Positions 1-8,596 of a stretch of 34,476 bases of DNA are shown one piece after another. The position numbers were made by a program, and so were the translations under genes. Origin of the DNA: Nitratireductor alexandrii (GTDB lineage: Bacteria > Pseudomonadota > Alphaproteobacteria > Rhizobiales > Rhizobiaceae); NCBI RefSeq assembly GCF_004000215.1, contig NZ_RBVY01000016.1:1-34476 (forward strand), written 5' to 3'. Position 1 is the first letter of the stretch. Each line of letters begins with the position of its first letter. The notes under the pieces were generated by a model. It saw only the letters and a list, made by a program, of their open reading frames with translations. It did no database searches and was not told the DNA's origin.

Positions 1-459
1 CAGCTTGGCGCGCAGATCAACATCCCGAACATGCCGGGCTCTTCGCTTCGCTTGATGGCGTCGTATGCCGATGGCTCGCATGCTTTCAACGTGGGCGCTC
101 CGACGATCAACGTCGCAGCCGGCATTACCGGCTTGCCGCCGTTCATCCCGGGCGTGTCGCTCTATGCTGGTGGATTGTTCGGTGGTTCGGAATGGTCGAT
201 CCTGGCTTCCTACAACCACCAGTTCTCCTCGACGTTGGGCGCATCGGTGGCCTTCCAGTGGTTTAACGACCTCTATTTGGCCGGTACCGACGTGAAGACC
301 GGCGTCGACGCTTGGGGTGCCGAGTTCTCGCTGGTCTGGTTCCCGGTTTCGGACTTCGAAGTCCGCACCGAGATCCACTACGACGACGTTGGTAGCATCG
401 GCGGGTTCAACCCGGATGGCACGGTTTCGGGCTATCTGCGTTTCACGCGCTACTTCTGA
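1..459 (+). CDS. Omp2-type porin, C-terminal part (5' end outside window)
   Basis: The reading frame is open from base 1, so the gene begins upstream. The visible ~152 residues are the C-terminal strands of an outer-membrane beta-barrel of the Porin_2 (Omp2a/Omp2b) family: alternating polar and hydrophobic residues, aromatic girdles, the segment FEVRTEIHYDD and a terminal phenylalanine (FTRYF) as expected for BAM-dependent assembly. The same blocks (EW..LASY.HQF, FND.Y, FEVRTE, FTR.F) recur in the complete porin at 3229-4326, so the two are paralogues. Such porins form trimeric general-diffusion channels in the outer membrane. A strong terminator follows 15 bases after the stop. Confidence 0.88.
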   Translation, partial: QLGAQINIPNMPGSSLRLMASYADGSHAFNVGAPTINVAAGITGLPPFIPGVSLYAGGLFGGSEWSILASYNHQFSSTLGASVAFQWFNDLYLAGTDVKTGVDAWGAEFSLVWFPVSDFEVRTEIHYDDVGSIGGFNPDGTVSGYLRFTRYF

Positions 460-473
460 TCAATATCAAACAG

Positions 474-505
474 ATGGCCCGGCAAATTGCCGGGCCATTT
501 TTCTT
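474..505 (+). terminator. Intrinsic terminator of first porin
   Basis: ATGGCCCGGCAA (474-485) and its exact reverse complement TTGCCGGGCCAT (487-498) form a GC-rich hairpin followed by a run of Ts (498-502). It sits directly after the porin stop codon. Confidence 0.85.
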
Positions 506-699
506 CCACGGACAAGGCCGACCTGGCAAAGGCGAAGGAGTTCGAAAGGCAACCCAAGGAAAATCGCGAGTCACGCGCCCTAGGCTGGAACCCGGTGAGA
601 GCCGGACACTCCACAGCAAAAAGAGAAGCGCCATTGCAAATTCCCCACCGCGAGAACTATTTAGAACTTTCTAATTTTTCGCTCGCAGGAGGGATTGAT

Positions 700-1641
700 G
701 TGAGTAGGTGCGTCGCTGGCATATCGGCGAATACAACTTTTGATAGCATATCCACCGATTGCACCGCAAAATATTCGCTTACCTGGAATGGCTCGCCTCG
801 CCCCGTAAGCAACAACTCCCTGGCCGAGCTTTACGCACGTTTCGGCGATGTCATCTGGGACGATGGGCGTCATAAAACCAATGTTGCCGCGTTCATCGGG
901 GAATTGAACGAGCTTTTGCTCGGCCGGCGATTCAGCGTATTTTCCCAGGACATGCTCGACGACCTGATCGGAGCCCTGCGCGAGCGCGGCAACAGCAACG
1001 CCACCATCAACCGCAAGATGGCGGCCCTGAGCAAATTGCTGCGCAAGGCGCATAAGATGGGTAAGATTCACAGCCTGCCGGAATTCCGGCGGCAAAAGGA
1101 AAGAGCCGGGCGGATCCGCTTCCTGGAACAACAGGAAGAGGCACGGCTGTTTGCCGCCATCAAGGCGCGCAGCGGCGACGCCTACCGGCTTTCCGTCTTT
1201 CTGGTCGATACGGGCTGCCGCCTCGGCGAGGCGCTCGGCCTGATCTGGAACGATATCGATGCGGGCCGCGTCACCTTCTGGGTCACCAAGTCCGGCCGCT
1301 ATCGCACCGTGCCGCTGACTCGACGGGCCAAAAACGCGATCGAGCGCCAGCGCGGGATCGCCAACGGCCCGTTCGCGACGCTGACCCAGGTGCGCTACCG
1401 GGCGATCTGGAACGAGGCCAAGGCCAGCGTCGGGCTCGGTGCCGACAAGGACGTGGTGCCGCATATTCTGCGCCATACCTGCGCCTCGCGGCTGGTGCGC
1501 GGCGGCATCGACATTCGCCGGGTGCAGATGTGGCTCGGCCACCAGACCCTGCAGATGACGATGCGCTATGCCCATCTCGCCACGCACGATCTGGATTCCT
1601 GCGTCAAGGTGCTGGAACACGAGCGCTGCAACGACTGTTGA
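700..1641 (+). CDS. Tyrosine-type site-specific recombinase/integrase
   Basis: This is a phage-integrase family protein that cuts and rejoins DNA through a 3'-phosphotyrosine. The N-terminal SAM-like core-binding domain covers about residues 40-120 and the catalytic domain about 140-300. The full catalytic set is visible (numbering from the GTG start): R174 in GCRLGEA, K197 in VTKSGR, H255 and R258 in HILRH, H281 in WLGH and nucleophile Y290 in MRYAH. The frame is open from 487, but a GTG at 700 with AGGAGGG at 687-693 is the best start and gives 313 residues, a normal size. The leader (about 600-790) is clearly richer in A+T than its surroundings, which suggests acquired DNA. No tRNA or clear attachment site is visible next to it. 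It lies between two porin genes. Confidence 0.88.
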   Translation: MSRCVAGISANTTFDSISTDCTAKYSLTWNGSPRPVSNNSLAELYARFGDVIWDDGRHKTNVAAFIGELNELLLGRRFSVFSQDMLDDLIGALRERGNSNATINRKMAALSKLLRKAHKMGKIHSLPEFRRQKERAGRIRFLEQQEEARLFAAIKARSGDAYRLSVFLVDTGCRLGEALGLIWNDIDAGRVTFWVTKSGRYRTVPLTRRAKNAIERQRGIANGPFATLTQVRYRAIWNEAKASVGLGADKDVVPHILRHTCASRLVRGGIDIRRVQMWLGHQTLQMTMRYAHLATHDLDSCVKVLEHERCNDC

Positions 1642-1792
1642 GGCACCTGCGCGGGCGTTCGGCCAAAAATCCCTGCGAAAACGCTCGCCGCGCCGGCGTC
1701 ACGACCCGCCTGAACGCGGCAGGAACGCGCGGCTTGCATGGGCGGCCGCCGGCGCCTAATGGGGTGCGAACTCGACCATCGGACGGCGCCCC

Positions 1793-2956
1793 ATGTCCCT
1801 GCCCCCTGCCCGCGACCGGATCCATCTCGGCAATTGGCGCACATATCCCGCCAGCACCTGGGCGTTCCAGAATGTCGGCGAGTTGGTGCCGTGCGCGCCG
1901 ATCAGCGCGCCAGCCGGCAAACCGGCGCCCGGCCCGGGGTCCGGCCTCCTCGGCGCGCTGATGATCGAGACCGACGACGGCGGCAGGGTCAGTGCCACGG
2001 CCCATCTGGAGGCCTCGCATGGCGACGCCTTCGTGGCGCTGCGCGACGGGGCGCTGGTGGCCGAATGGCACGCGCCGCACTGCGACCCCGCACGCGCCCA
2101 TATCGTGTTTTCGATCTCGAAATCCGTCACCGGCCTGCTCGCCGGGATCGCGGTCGGCGACGGCCTGCTCGATCCCGACCAGCCGGTGACCGACCATGTC
2201 GCCGTCGAGCCCGGCTCGGCGTTTGCAGACGCCAGGGTGCGCGACCTGCTCGACATGACCGTCAGTCTGGATTTCGAGGAAAACTATCTCGACCGGCACA
2301 GCGCCTTCGACCGCTATCGCCGCGCCATGTTGTGGAATCCCGAGCACGATCCCGACGCGGCGGAAACCCTGCCGCAGGTGCTTGCCGCGCTGCCGCGCGC
2401 CGATGGAGCCCATGGCCGGCGCTTTCGCTACGCCTCGCCGGCGACCGACATGCTCGGCCTGGTCGTCGAGCGCGCGGCCGGCCAGCGCTATCATGCCTTT
2501 TTGCGCGACAGGCTGTGGCGGCCGATGGGGGCCACGGGCGAGGCCCTTGTCACCGTCGACCGGATCGGAACGGCGCGGGCCGCCGGCGGCATCGCGATGA
2601 CGGCGCGCGACCTGGCCCGGATCGGCCAACTCGTGCTCGACGGCGGGGTCGCCAACGGCCGCCAGGTTGTGCCGGCGGACTGGATTTCGGACCTGCGTAC
2701 AAACGGCAGCCGGAGCGCCTGGGCGGACGGCGATTTCGTCGACCTGTTCGCACAGGGGCGCTACCGCTCGTGCTGGTATTCGGTCGGCGACGATCATGGC
2801 AGCCTGGCCGCGATCGGCATCCACGAGCAATGGCTGTGGATCGACCCGCAGCGCGGGGTGGTGCTGGCCAAGCTGTCCTCGCGGCCGGAGCCGAGCCACG
2901 ATCCCGCCACCCGGCGCGAGGCCGCGATGCTGGCCCGGATCGCGCGCGGGTTGTGA
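1793..2956 (+). CDS. Class C beta-lactamase-family serine hydrolase (NylB-like)
   Basis: 387 residues. The active-site tetrad S107-I-S-K110 (in FSISKS) and Y213-A-S215 mark the penicillin-binding-protein/class C beta-lactamase fold. The spacing is close to that of 6-aminohexanoate-dimer hydrolase NylB (S112, K115, Y215 in the known enzyme). A lone HxxW-type segment (GIHEQW) replaces the usual KTG box. The reaction is probably hydrolysis of an amide or ester bond through an acyl-serine; the substrate cannot be read from sequence. There is no signal peptide, so it is presumably cytoplasmic. It starts about 150 bases after the integrase and could have arrived with it. An esterase or D-amino peptidase role is equally possible. 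Confidence 0.82.
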   Translation: MSLPPARDRIHLGNWRTYPASTWAFQNVGELVPCAPISAPAGKPAPGPGSGLLGALMIETDDGGRVSATAHLEASHGDAFVALRDGALVAEWHAPHCDPARAHIVFSISKSVTGLLAGIAVGDGLLDPDQPVTDHVAVEPGSAFADARVRDLLDMTVSLDFEENYLDRHSAFDRYRRAMLWNPEHDPDAAETLPQVLAALPRADGAHGRRFRYASPATDMLGLVVERAAGQRYHAFLRDRLWRPMGATGEALVTVDRIGTARAAGGIAMTARDLARIGQLVLDGGVANGRQVVPADWISDLRTNGSRSAWADGDFVDLFAQGRYRSCWYSVGDDHGSLAAIGIHEQWLWIDPQRGVVLAKLSSRPEPSHDPATRREAAMLARIARGL

Positions 2957-3228
2957 CGGCCGCCTTCCCCATTCTGTAGCACAGATGTCACACGCTTCGG
3001 CGATTGTGCGCCCGCGTCCGCTGATCGGCGCGGAACGGTCGGCTGCGACGCAATTTCGCTCTGGCCAACCCCACAACAATCTGCTTATTGCTGAGCCATC
3101 GAGTCATAATTTGTTATAACATTACGATTCGATGTTCCGGACGACCTCATCGCCTTCGCTGAGCCGCCGGACGCATGAAACGCGTTTCGGGCGGGGGTCC
3201 CAAGCCCCGTCCACCATTGGAGAATGAC
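2957..3228. promoter_or_regulatory. Intergenic leader of the second porin
   Basis: No gene is seen here. The stretch 3085-3135 is unusually A+T rich for this genome (CATAAT and TATAAC hexamers near 3105-3120) and most likely holds the porin promoter, but I cannot fix a -35/-10 pair with normal spacing. Confidence 0.35.
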
Positions 3229-4326
3229 ATGAAGATCAGGAAGTTGCTTGTCGGCACCACGGCGACGCTGGCCTTCGCGCCGGCTGCCGCGATGGCAGCC
3301 GACGCGGTGGTCATCGCCGAGCCGGAGCCGGTGGAATATGTACGGGTCTGCGACGCCTTCGGAGCCGGTTTCTTTTATATCCCCGGCACCGAGACCTGCC
3401 TGCGCATCTCGGGTTACGTGCGCTACCGGGTCGGCGCGACCAGCGATGACGGGCTGACCGACACGCCGAACTTCAACGGATACGCACCGGACGGCTGGAA
3501 CAAGGAAACCCGCGCCCGGGTCAATATCGACGCTCGCCAGGACACCGAATGGGGCATGCTGCGCAGCTATTTGCGGTTGCAGTCGACCTGGGGCGTGCCG
3601 AGCGACGGCGCGGTCTCCGTCGACCAGGCCTGGATCAGCCTCGGCGGCCTGCGCATGGGCTACACCGAATCGGCCTGGGGCGACACGGTCGCCGGCGTCA
3701 ACACCACCGGCACGCATTCCGACGGCGCCTTGTGGTACGGCGACCAGCAGCGCCACCTGATCCAGTATAATTTCGGCGGCGATGTCGGCCTGTTCGGCGT
3801 CATCTCGCTGGAAGACGACGCGCTTTCCGGCGAGGGCTACCTGCCCGACGTCGTCGGCGTGCTCTCCTACCAGCAGGGCTGGGGCGGCGTATGGGGCCGG
3901 GTCGGTTACGACGAATCCTTCGACGGTTTCGGCGCGTCGATCGGCGTTGAGCTCAACATCCCCAACACAACCGGCTCCTCGATCCGTCTGGTCGGTTATT
4001 ACGCCGATGGCGATCACGTCTACGGCACCGGCAGCTCCTATGGCGCGATTTCCGGCGGCATGGGCAATGCCGAATGGGCCGCGCTGGCCTCCTACTACCA
4101 CCAGTTCACCTCGACGGTCGGCGGCTCGGTCGGCTTCGAATATTTCAACGATTTCTATGCCGGCAATTCCAGCGTCAGCACCGGGTTGAACGGGTATGTC
4201 GCCGAACTGTCGATGGTGTGGGAACCGATCAACAATTTCGAGGTTCGCACCGAAGTGACCTACGACAAGATCGACACCCGCGACGGCTCGGTCGGCGGTT
4301 TCCTGTCGTTCACGCGCGGCTTCTAA
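3229..4326 (+). CDS. Omp2-type outer-membrane porin
   Basis: 365 residues, the usual size of Porin_2 family proteins. The ATG at 3229 is preceded by GGAG (3219-3222). A signal peptide of about 22 residues ends at AAAMAADA. The mature N-terminus carries the family signature (EPVEYVRVCDAFG..FFYIPGT.TCLRISGYVR), with two cysteines that are conserved in this group. The rest is alternating beta-strand sequence with acidic loops and ends in FTRGF with the barrel-assembly phenylalanine. It would form a passive channel for small hydrophilic solutes. It is a paralogue of the partial porin at 1-459, and the closest matching blocks lie in the last 120 residues. The frame is open upstream from 3175, but the signal peptide fixes the start. 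Confidence 0.93.
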   Translation: MKIRKLLVGTTATLAFAPAAAMAADAVVIAEPEPVEYVRVCDAFGAGFFYIPGTETCLRISGYVRYRVGATSDDGLTDTPNFNGYAPDGWNKETRARVNIDARQDTEWGMLRSYLRLQSTWGVPSDGAVSVDQAWISLGGLRMGYTESAWGDTVAGVNTTGTHSDGALWYGDQQRHLIQYNFGGDVGLFGVISLEDDALSGEGYLPDVVGVLSYQQGWGGVWGRVGYDESFDGFGASIGVELNIPNTTGSSIRLVGYYADGDHVYGTGSSYGAISGGMGNAEWAALASYYHQFTSTVGGSVGFEYFNDFYAGNSSVSTGLNGYVAELSMVWEPINNFEVRTEVTYDKIDTRDGSVGGFLSFTRGF

Positions 4327-4357
4327 CCGACCCTCGCGCCTGCGAGATATCGCTTTT

Positions 4358-4388
4358 CGGCCCGGCGTTCGCGCCGGGCCGTTTTTGT
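4358..4388 (+). terminator. Intrinsic terminator of second porin
   Basis: CGGCCCGGCG (4358-4367), tetraloop TTCG, CGCCGGGCCG (4372-4381), then TTTTTGT. A perfect 10-bp stem with a UUCG loop and U-tract lies 31 bases after the porin stop. Confidence 0.92.
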
Positions 4389-4482
4389 CAGGCGGCCGCT
4401 CCGCCGCTTGACGACGCGGTTCCTGTCCGGTCGCAATCCGGCTATATTGCCCTTTCCCTCCTTTAGCCGGATCCCCGCGCCC

Positions 4483-5595
4483 ATGTCCTCCCGTCCCGCC
4501 CTGACCCCGCTTGCCCAGTCGCTGCCCGCCACCGTGCCCTTCGTGGGACCCGAAACGCAGGAACGCGCGCGCGGCGCGCCGTTTCGCGCCCGTCTCGGCG
4601 CCAATGAAAGCGGTTTCGGACCGGCCCCGTCCGTGATCGAGGCGATGACGCGGGTGGCCGGTTTGGCCTGGCGCTATTGCGACCCGGAAAATTTCGACCT
4701 CAAACAGGCGCTCGCGGCACAGCTCGGCGTAGCGCCCGACACGATCGCGGTCGGCGAGGGCATTGACGGGCTGCTCGGCCTGGTCGTGCGCCTGTTCGCC
4801 GCGCCCGGCGCGACCGTGGTGACCTCGCTCGGCGCCTATCCGACCTTCAACTACCATGTCGCCGGCTTCGGCGCGCGGCTCGTCACGGTGCCCTATCGCG
4901 ACGACCGCGAGGATCTGGACGGCCTGGCCGAGGCGGTGCGACGCGAAAACGCGAGCCTGTGCTATCTCGCCAACCCCGACAATCCGATGGGCACGTGGTG
5001 GGACTCGGAGGCGGTGATGCGCTTCATCGAAGCGCTGCCGGAACACACCATGCTGGTGCTCGACGAGGCCTACGGCGAGACCGCGCCCGCCGGCACCCTG
5101 CCGCCGCTCGACGTCGAACGGCCCAACGTGTTGCGCATGCGCACCTTCTCCAAGGCCTACGGGCTGGCCGGCCTGCGCTGCGGCTACGCGATCGGCGAAC
5201 GCGAACAGATCCGCGCCTTCGACAAGGTGCGCAACCATTTCGGGGTCAATCGCATGGCCCAAGCGGCCGCGCTCGCCGCCCTTGCCGACCGGGCCTGGCT
5301 CAACAGCGTCGTCGGCGAGGTCGCGGCCGCGCGCGACCGCATCGCGGCGATTGCCGCCGAGAACGGGCTTGCCGCCCTGCCCTCGGCGACCAATTTCGTC
5401 ACCATCGATTGCGGGCGCGACGGCGCCTATGCGCACAAGGTGATGGCGGCGCTGCTCGGCGCCGGCATCTTCGTGCGCAAGCCGATGGCGCCCGGCCTCG
5501 ACCGCTGCATCCGCGTGTCGACCGGCCCCGAGGCCGAGCTGGCGCTTTTCGCCGCCGAACTGCCCGGCGCGCGCGCGGCGGCGCAGGCCGGCTGA
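4483..5595 (+). CDS. HisC-like class I/II PLP-dependent aminotransferase
   Basis: 370 residues. The fold-type I aminotransferase pattern is clear: LGANES near residue 40 (substrate binding), a GEGIDGLL glycine-rich stretch, NPDNPMG (PLP phosphate region), VLDEAYGE with the aspartate that pairs with the pyridine nitrogen, and the Schiff-base lysine in TFSKAYGLAGLR, followed by the C-terminal arginine in RVSTG. It most resembles histidinol-phosphate aminotransferase-type enzymes, which exchange an amino group between an amino acid and 2-oxoglutarate. No his genes are adjacent, so another acceptor is possible. The ATG at 4483 is chosen for the family N-terminus; the frame is open from 4408 and no good ribosome-binding site is visible. 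A TTCCTG-17-TATATT pair (4420-4448) is a possible promoter. It converges on dadA with 16 bases between stops. Confidence 0.8.
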   Translation: MSSRPALTPLAQSLPATVPFVGPETQERARGAPFRARLGANESGFGPAPSVIEAMTRVAGLAWRYCDPENFDLKQALAAQLGVAPDTIAVGEGIDGLLGLVVRLFAAPGATVVTSLGAYPTFNYHVAGFGARLVTVPYRDDREDLDGLAEAVRRENASLCYLANPDNPMGTWWDSEAVMRFIEALPEHTMLVLDEAYGETAPAGTLPPLDVERPNVLRMRTFSKAYGLAGLRCGYAIGEREQIRAFDKVRNHFGVNRMAQAAALAALADRAWLNSVVGEVAAARDRIAAIAAENGLAALPSATNFVTIDCGRDGAYAHKVMAALLGAGIFVRKPMAPGLDRCIRVSTGPEAELALFAAELPGARAAAQAG

Positions 5596-5611
5596 GCGAC
5601 CGGAAGCCCGA

Positions 5612-6865
5612 TCAGCCGTAGCGCGACAGGTTCAAAGCGCCAGCATCGACCTCCGGCGCCTTGCCGCCGACCAAATCGGCCAGAACGCGGGCTGAGCCGC
5701 AGGCCATGGTCCAGCCCAGCGTGCCGTGGCCGGTGTTGAGATAGAGGCGCTCCACCGGCGTGGCCCCGACCACGGGCGGACCGTCCGGCGTCATCGGACG
5801 CAGCCCACACCAGAACGTGGCCGCTGCGGTATCCCCGCCTGCGGGAAACAAGTGATTGAAGGAGTGCTCGAGCGCGGCCCGACGGCTCTGCCTCGGGCCG
5901 AGGTCGAAGCCGGCGATCTCGGCAGTGCCGCCGACGCGAATGCGCGTGCCCAAGCGGGTGATCGCGGTCTTGTAGGTCTCGTCCATCACGGTCGAGACCG
6001 GGGCCGCGTCCTCGTCAGCCACCGGCATGGTCAGCGAATAGCCCTTGACCGGATAGACCGGCAGCTTGAGCCCGAGCGGGCCGATCAGCGCCGGGCTGTA
6101 GCTGCCGAGCGCCACGACATAGGCGTCGGCCTCGCGAAAGCCGCGCGAGGTAACCACGCCCGTCACCCCGCGGCCGTCGCTCACCAGCGCCTGGACCTCG
6201 GTGCCGTAGGAAAACGCCACGCCATGCGCGGCGGCGGCCTCGGCCAGCAGGGTGGTAAAAAGATGGCAGTCGCCGGTCTCGTCGCCGGGCAGCCGCAGAC
6301 CGCCGACGATATCGGCCTTCGCCCCTGCCAGTCCCGGTTCGGCCGCCACGCAGCCCGCGCGGTCGAGCGCCTCGTAGGCGACGTCGAATTGGCGCAGCAC
6401 CTCGACATCGCGGGCGATGCCGTCGAACTGTTTTTGGGTACGGAAAAGCTGCAGCGTGCCGCGGCTGCGCTCGTCATAGGCAATACCGGTCTCGGCCCGC
6501 AACTGCTTCAGGCAGTCGCGACTATATTCGGCGAGCGGCACCATGCGGGCCTTGTTGCGCGCATACCGGTCCGCGGTGCAGTTGCGCAGCATCTTGAAGA
6601 GCCAGATCCAGCGGGCCGGATCCACGCCGGGACGCACCACCAGCGGTCCATGTCGCATCAGCAGCCATTTCAGCGCCTTCAGCGGCACGCCCGGAGCCGC
6701 CCAGGGCGAGGCGTAGCCCGGCGAAACCTGGCCGGCATTGGCGAAGCTGGTCTCCTTGCCCGACCCCTCACAGCGTTCGACGAGTTCGACCTCGTGTCCG
6801 GACCGGGCCAGATAGTAGGCGGTGGTCACGCCGATGACGCCTCCGCCGAGGACCAGCACTTTCAT
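5612..6865 (-). CDS. dadA: D-amino-acid dehydrogenase, DadA-type
   Basis: 417 residues, the normal DadA length. The N-terminal Rossmann motif [16 protein letters not shown] binds FAD, and the typical [20 protein letters not shown] segment follows at about residues 40-60. The C-terminus has the conserved [14 protein letters not shown] and [14 protein letters not shown] blocks of the DAO/DadA family. The enzyme oxidises D-amino acids (D-alanine foremost) to 2-oxo acids and ammonia at the inner membrane, with electrons passing to the respiratory chain. The ATG at 6865 is preceded by GGAGAA; the upstream extension to 7048 lacks conserved sequence. No alanine racemase or Lrp gene adjoins it, although these are common partners. 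Confidence 0.93.
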   Translation of the reverse strand: MKVLVLGGGVIGVTTAYYLARSGHEVELVERCEGSGKETSFANAGQVSPGYASPWAAPGVPLKALKWLLMRHGPLVVRPGVDPARWIWLFKMLRNCTADRYARNKARMVPLAEYSRDCLKQLRAETGIAYDERSRGTLQLFRTQKQFDGIARDVEVLRQFDVAYEALDRAGCVAAEPGLAGAKADIVGGLRLPGDETGDCHLFTTLLAEAAAAHGVAFSYGTEVQALVSDGRGVTGVVTSRGFREADAYVVALGSYSPALIGPLGLKLPVYPVKGYSLTMPVADEDAAPVSTVMDETYKTAITRLGTRIRVGGTAEIAGFDLGPRQSRRAALEHSFNHLFPAGGDTAAATFWCGLRPMTPDGPPVVGATPVERLYLNTGHGTLGWTMACGSARVLADLVGGKAPEVDAGALNLSRYG

Positions 6866-6898
6866 AATTTTCGTTCTCCGGTTGTTTGGATGAAGACG

Positions 6899-6920
6899 GC
6901 GCCGCCCGGCGGACGGCGCC
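6899..6920 (-). terminator. Inverted repeat, possible terminator of the Rnk-like gene
   Basis: GGCGCCG (6899-6905) and CGGCGCC (6914-6920) form a perfect 7-bp stem between the Rnk-like gene and dadA. There is no good U-tract on either strand, so termination here is uncertain. Confidence 0.35.
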
Positions 6921-6987
6921 CTTGGGGAAAGCGGCCTGGCCGGGCCCGTTGCCGGAGGCCGGAAACCGCGAAAGCTGGAAGGCCCTT

Positions 6988-7527
6988 TCAGGCGGCGGAG
7001 GGGCCGGGATCGTCGAACCCGCCGGGACCGGGCGAAGCCGGGCGGCACACGGTCCGGGCGCTGCCCTGGATGAGCGTGAGCGTCGGCCGTTTCTGAACCG
7101 GCGGCGCCATGCGCGTCAGCGCTTCCTTCTCGCGCCGCGCGGCCTCGGGCTGATAGAGCACGCTTTCCAGGACGATCGTTTCTTGAACGCCGTCCTGTCC
7201 GGCGAACCGGAACAGTTGGCCTTCGCTGAGACCGATCAGCGCCAGCCCGCGCAGCGAGGTCAGCGGAAGGAAAAGTCCGACCGGCGATTGCATGCGTTCA
7301 TGCGAGATCACCCGGGTGTCCGGCTCGCGGCCGTCGACGCTGAACGTGATCCGGCTGTTGAGGGTCGCCACGGTGGCGGGAACGTCGTCGCCGAAGACGA
7401 CACGCGCCGCGTCGAGCTTTTCTTTCAGCAGCGCCGCCATCGGATCGTCCTGCCCCAGGCAGCGCTCGAGCATGACTTCGAGAATCGTATGATCCTTGGT
7501 GGTGAGGATGCAGCTTTGCTCAGACAT
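6988..7527 (-). CDS. Rnk/GreA-C-like nucleoside diphosphate kinase regulator paralogue
   Basis: 179 residues. The core (about residues 15-130) matches the Rnk architecture: a short N-terminal helical part followed by the FKBP-like GreA/GreB C-terminal domain ([26 protein letters not shown]). Rnk-type proteins bind RNA polymerase in the secondary channel region and are named for effects on nucleoside diphosphate kinase. This copy carries an extra ~45-residue proline/arginine-rich tail beyond the domain. The ATG at 7527 has GGAG upstream; a longer frame from 7698 is unconserved. It lies 148 bases downstream of a second, shorter paralogue in the same direction. Confidence 0.75.
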   Translation of the reverse strand: MSEQSCILTTKDHTILEVMLERCLGQDDPMAALLKEKLDAARVVFGDDVPATVATLNSRITFSVDGREPDTRVISHERMQSPVGLFLPLTSLRGLALIGLSEGQLFRFAGQDGVQETIVLESVLYQPEAARREKEALTRMAPPVQKRPTLTLIQGSARTVCRPASPGPGGFDDPGPSAA

Positions 7528-7675
7528 CGCAGTTCTCCAGCGCTCCGCCCGGGGAGCGGTTGCGGTTTGACGACAATGGAGAATCCCCTGGCCGCTGGCG
7601 GGCGGCGCAGGGGCTACGATCCTGCGAGGAGACAGCCTCCGAACAGCGTGAGGCGACAGAAGGGCCTGGCCCCGC

Positions 7676-8128
7676 TCATGAGGCCCGGCCCGCTTCATGC
7701 ACCGGCCCGGACGCGGACACCACGCCGCCGGTATTGTCCACGCTTTCGACGGTAAGGCGATGGGTGCGGCCGTCGCGCGCGGTCCAGTCGATCGACTGAC
7801 CGGCCGCCAGGCCGATCAGCGCAACGCCAATCGGCGTCAGCACGGAGATCTTGCCCTCGGCGATATCGGCTTCGCCGGGAAACACCAGCGTGACGGTGCG
7901 GTCCTCGCCGACATCGCTGGTGAAACGCAGACGCGAGCCCATGCGCACCACGTCGGCGGCCAGCTTCGAATCGTCCACGGTGCGCGCGCGGTCGAGCTCG
8001 GCGAAGAGCTGGTCGGCGACGGCGGGATTGCGCTCGGCAAAACCTTCCGCCAGCCGCGAGAGCCGCTCGTGGTCGGACCGGGTCATGGCAATTGCCGGCT
8101 TGCGCTTTTTCTTGGTTTCGGGAGCCAT
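7676..8128 (-). CDS. Rnk/GreA-C-like nucleoside diphosphate kinase regulator
   Basis: 150 residues, close to standard Rnk length. It has a lysine-rich start (MAPETKKKRKP), an N-terminal helical segment (about 15-50) and a GreA/GreB C-terminal domain: VRMGSRLRFTSDVG, TLVFPGEADI, ISVLTPIGVALIGLAAGQSIDW. The Rnk family lacks the GreA coiled coil and so the transcript-cleavage function; it is thought to modulate RNA polymerase or nucleotide metabolism. Two tandem paralogues suggest a duplication. Start chosen at the ATG of the lysine-rich N-terminus, with GAGG-like sequence upstream. Confidence 0.82.
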   Translation of the reverse strand: MAPETKKKRKPAIAMTRSDHERLSRLAEGFAERNPAVADQLFAELDRARTVDDSKLAADVVRMGSRLRFTSDVGEDRTVTLVFPGEADIAEGKISVLTPIGVALIGLAAGQSIDWTARDGRTHRLTVESVDNTGGVVSASGPVHEAGRAS

Positions 8129-8548
8129 TCCTGGACTTCCTCGTCAATCTGGCGCCGCCGATGCATCAACGATGCGCGGCACCCTGGTTTGTTCTGATGA
8201 ATGAAGTGTCGCCTGTGTGGCTTGCGTCGACCCGCTCCGCGGGGAAACTTGCCTGTGCCCCCGCAGCCGGGGCGCGACGCGACCGGGCCCGGGGTCAGTG
8301 TCCCGCGATAGGACACACCCTGTGAAGGCTCATTACGGGCAGCTCGGTCCAATACATGGTTCGAGACTTGGTGTAGGGCAGCGGGAATGTCAAGCCTCAC
8401 GCGGCTCTGGACCAGCCGTCCGCCCCAACCCGGCCTCCGCGACCGGCTGGCTCCCGCCGCCTGATGACCATGCGCGACCGCGCCCAAAGCCGCGCGCCCC
8501 AACCTTGCGGGCGCGGCCGGGGACCCGTCACGGCCAGCAACGGCGTCC
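8129..8548. other. 420-bp intergenic region between divergent rnk-like and tetR genes
   Basis: No convincing gene is seen. It contains an inverted repeat GTGTCC-7-GGACAC (8298-8316), which may be part of the control region of the minus-strand rnk-like gene. The rest is GC-rich sequence without recognisable motifs. Confidence 0.4.
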
Positions 8549-8577
8549 TTGAATTAATTGAACGTTCGTTTTATTAT
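8549..8577 (+). promoter_or_regulatory. tetR-ivd promoter with TetR-type operator dyad
   Basis: TTGAAT (8549-8554) and TATTAT (8572-8577) are 17 bases apart, a good -35/-10 pair in a region otherwise rich in G+C. The dyad GAACGTTC (8560-8567), with further symmetric AA/TT at positions 7-8 from the centre, occupies the spacer. That is where a TetR-family repressor would block polymerase. Autoregulation is inferred. The predicted leader to the ATG at 8597 is only about 13 nt. Confidence 0.6.
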
Positions 8578-8596
8578 TCCGACCGGGAGGAACGCA

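Noticed and set aside
474-498. The 12-bp inverted repeat after the first porin as an attachment site for the integrase
   Set aside because: It is fully explained as an intrinsic terminator, and no second copy of the sequence is visible at the other side of the putative insert.
661-1620. 319-codon minus-strand frame opposite the integrase
   Set aside because: The integrase has the full R-K-H-R-H-Y set; the antisense translation shows nothing.
4408-4448. TTGACG at 4408 with TATATT at 4443 as an aminotransferase promoter
   Set aside because: The spacer would be 29 bases; TTCCTG at 4420 gives a better 17-base spacing, though it is a weak -35.
3085-5436. 783-codon minus-strand open frame across the second porin and the aminotransferase
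   Set aside because: It is opposite two well-recognised genes, its translation is low-complexity Arg/Gly/Ala/Asp-rich with no domain, and such antisense frames are expected in G+C-rich DNA.
8298-8316. GTGTCC-7-GGACAC hairpin as a riboswitch or terminator
   Set aside because: No U-tract and no further conserved structure; only a possible operator for the divergent rnk-like gene.
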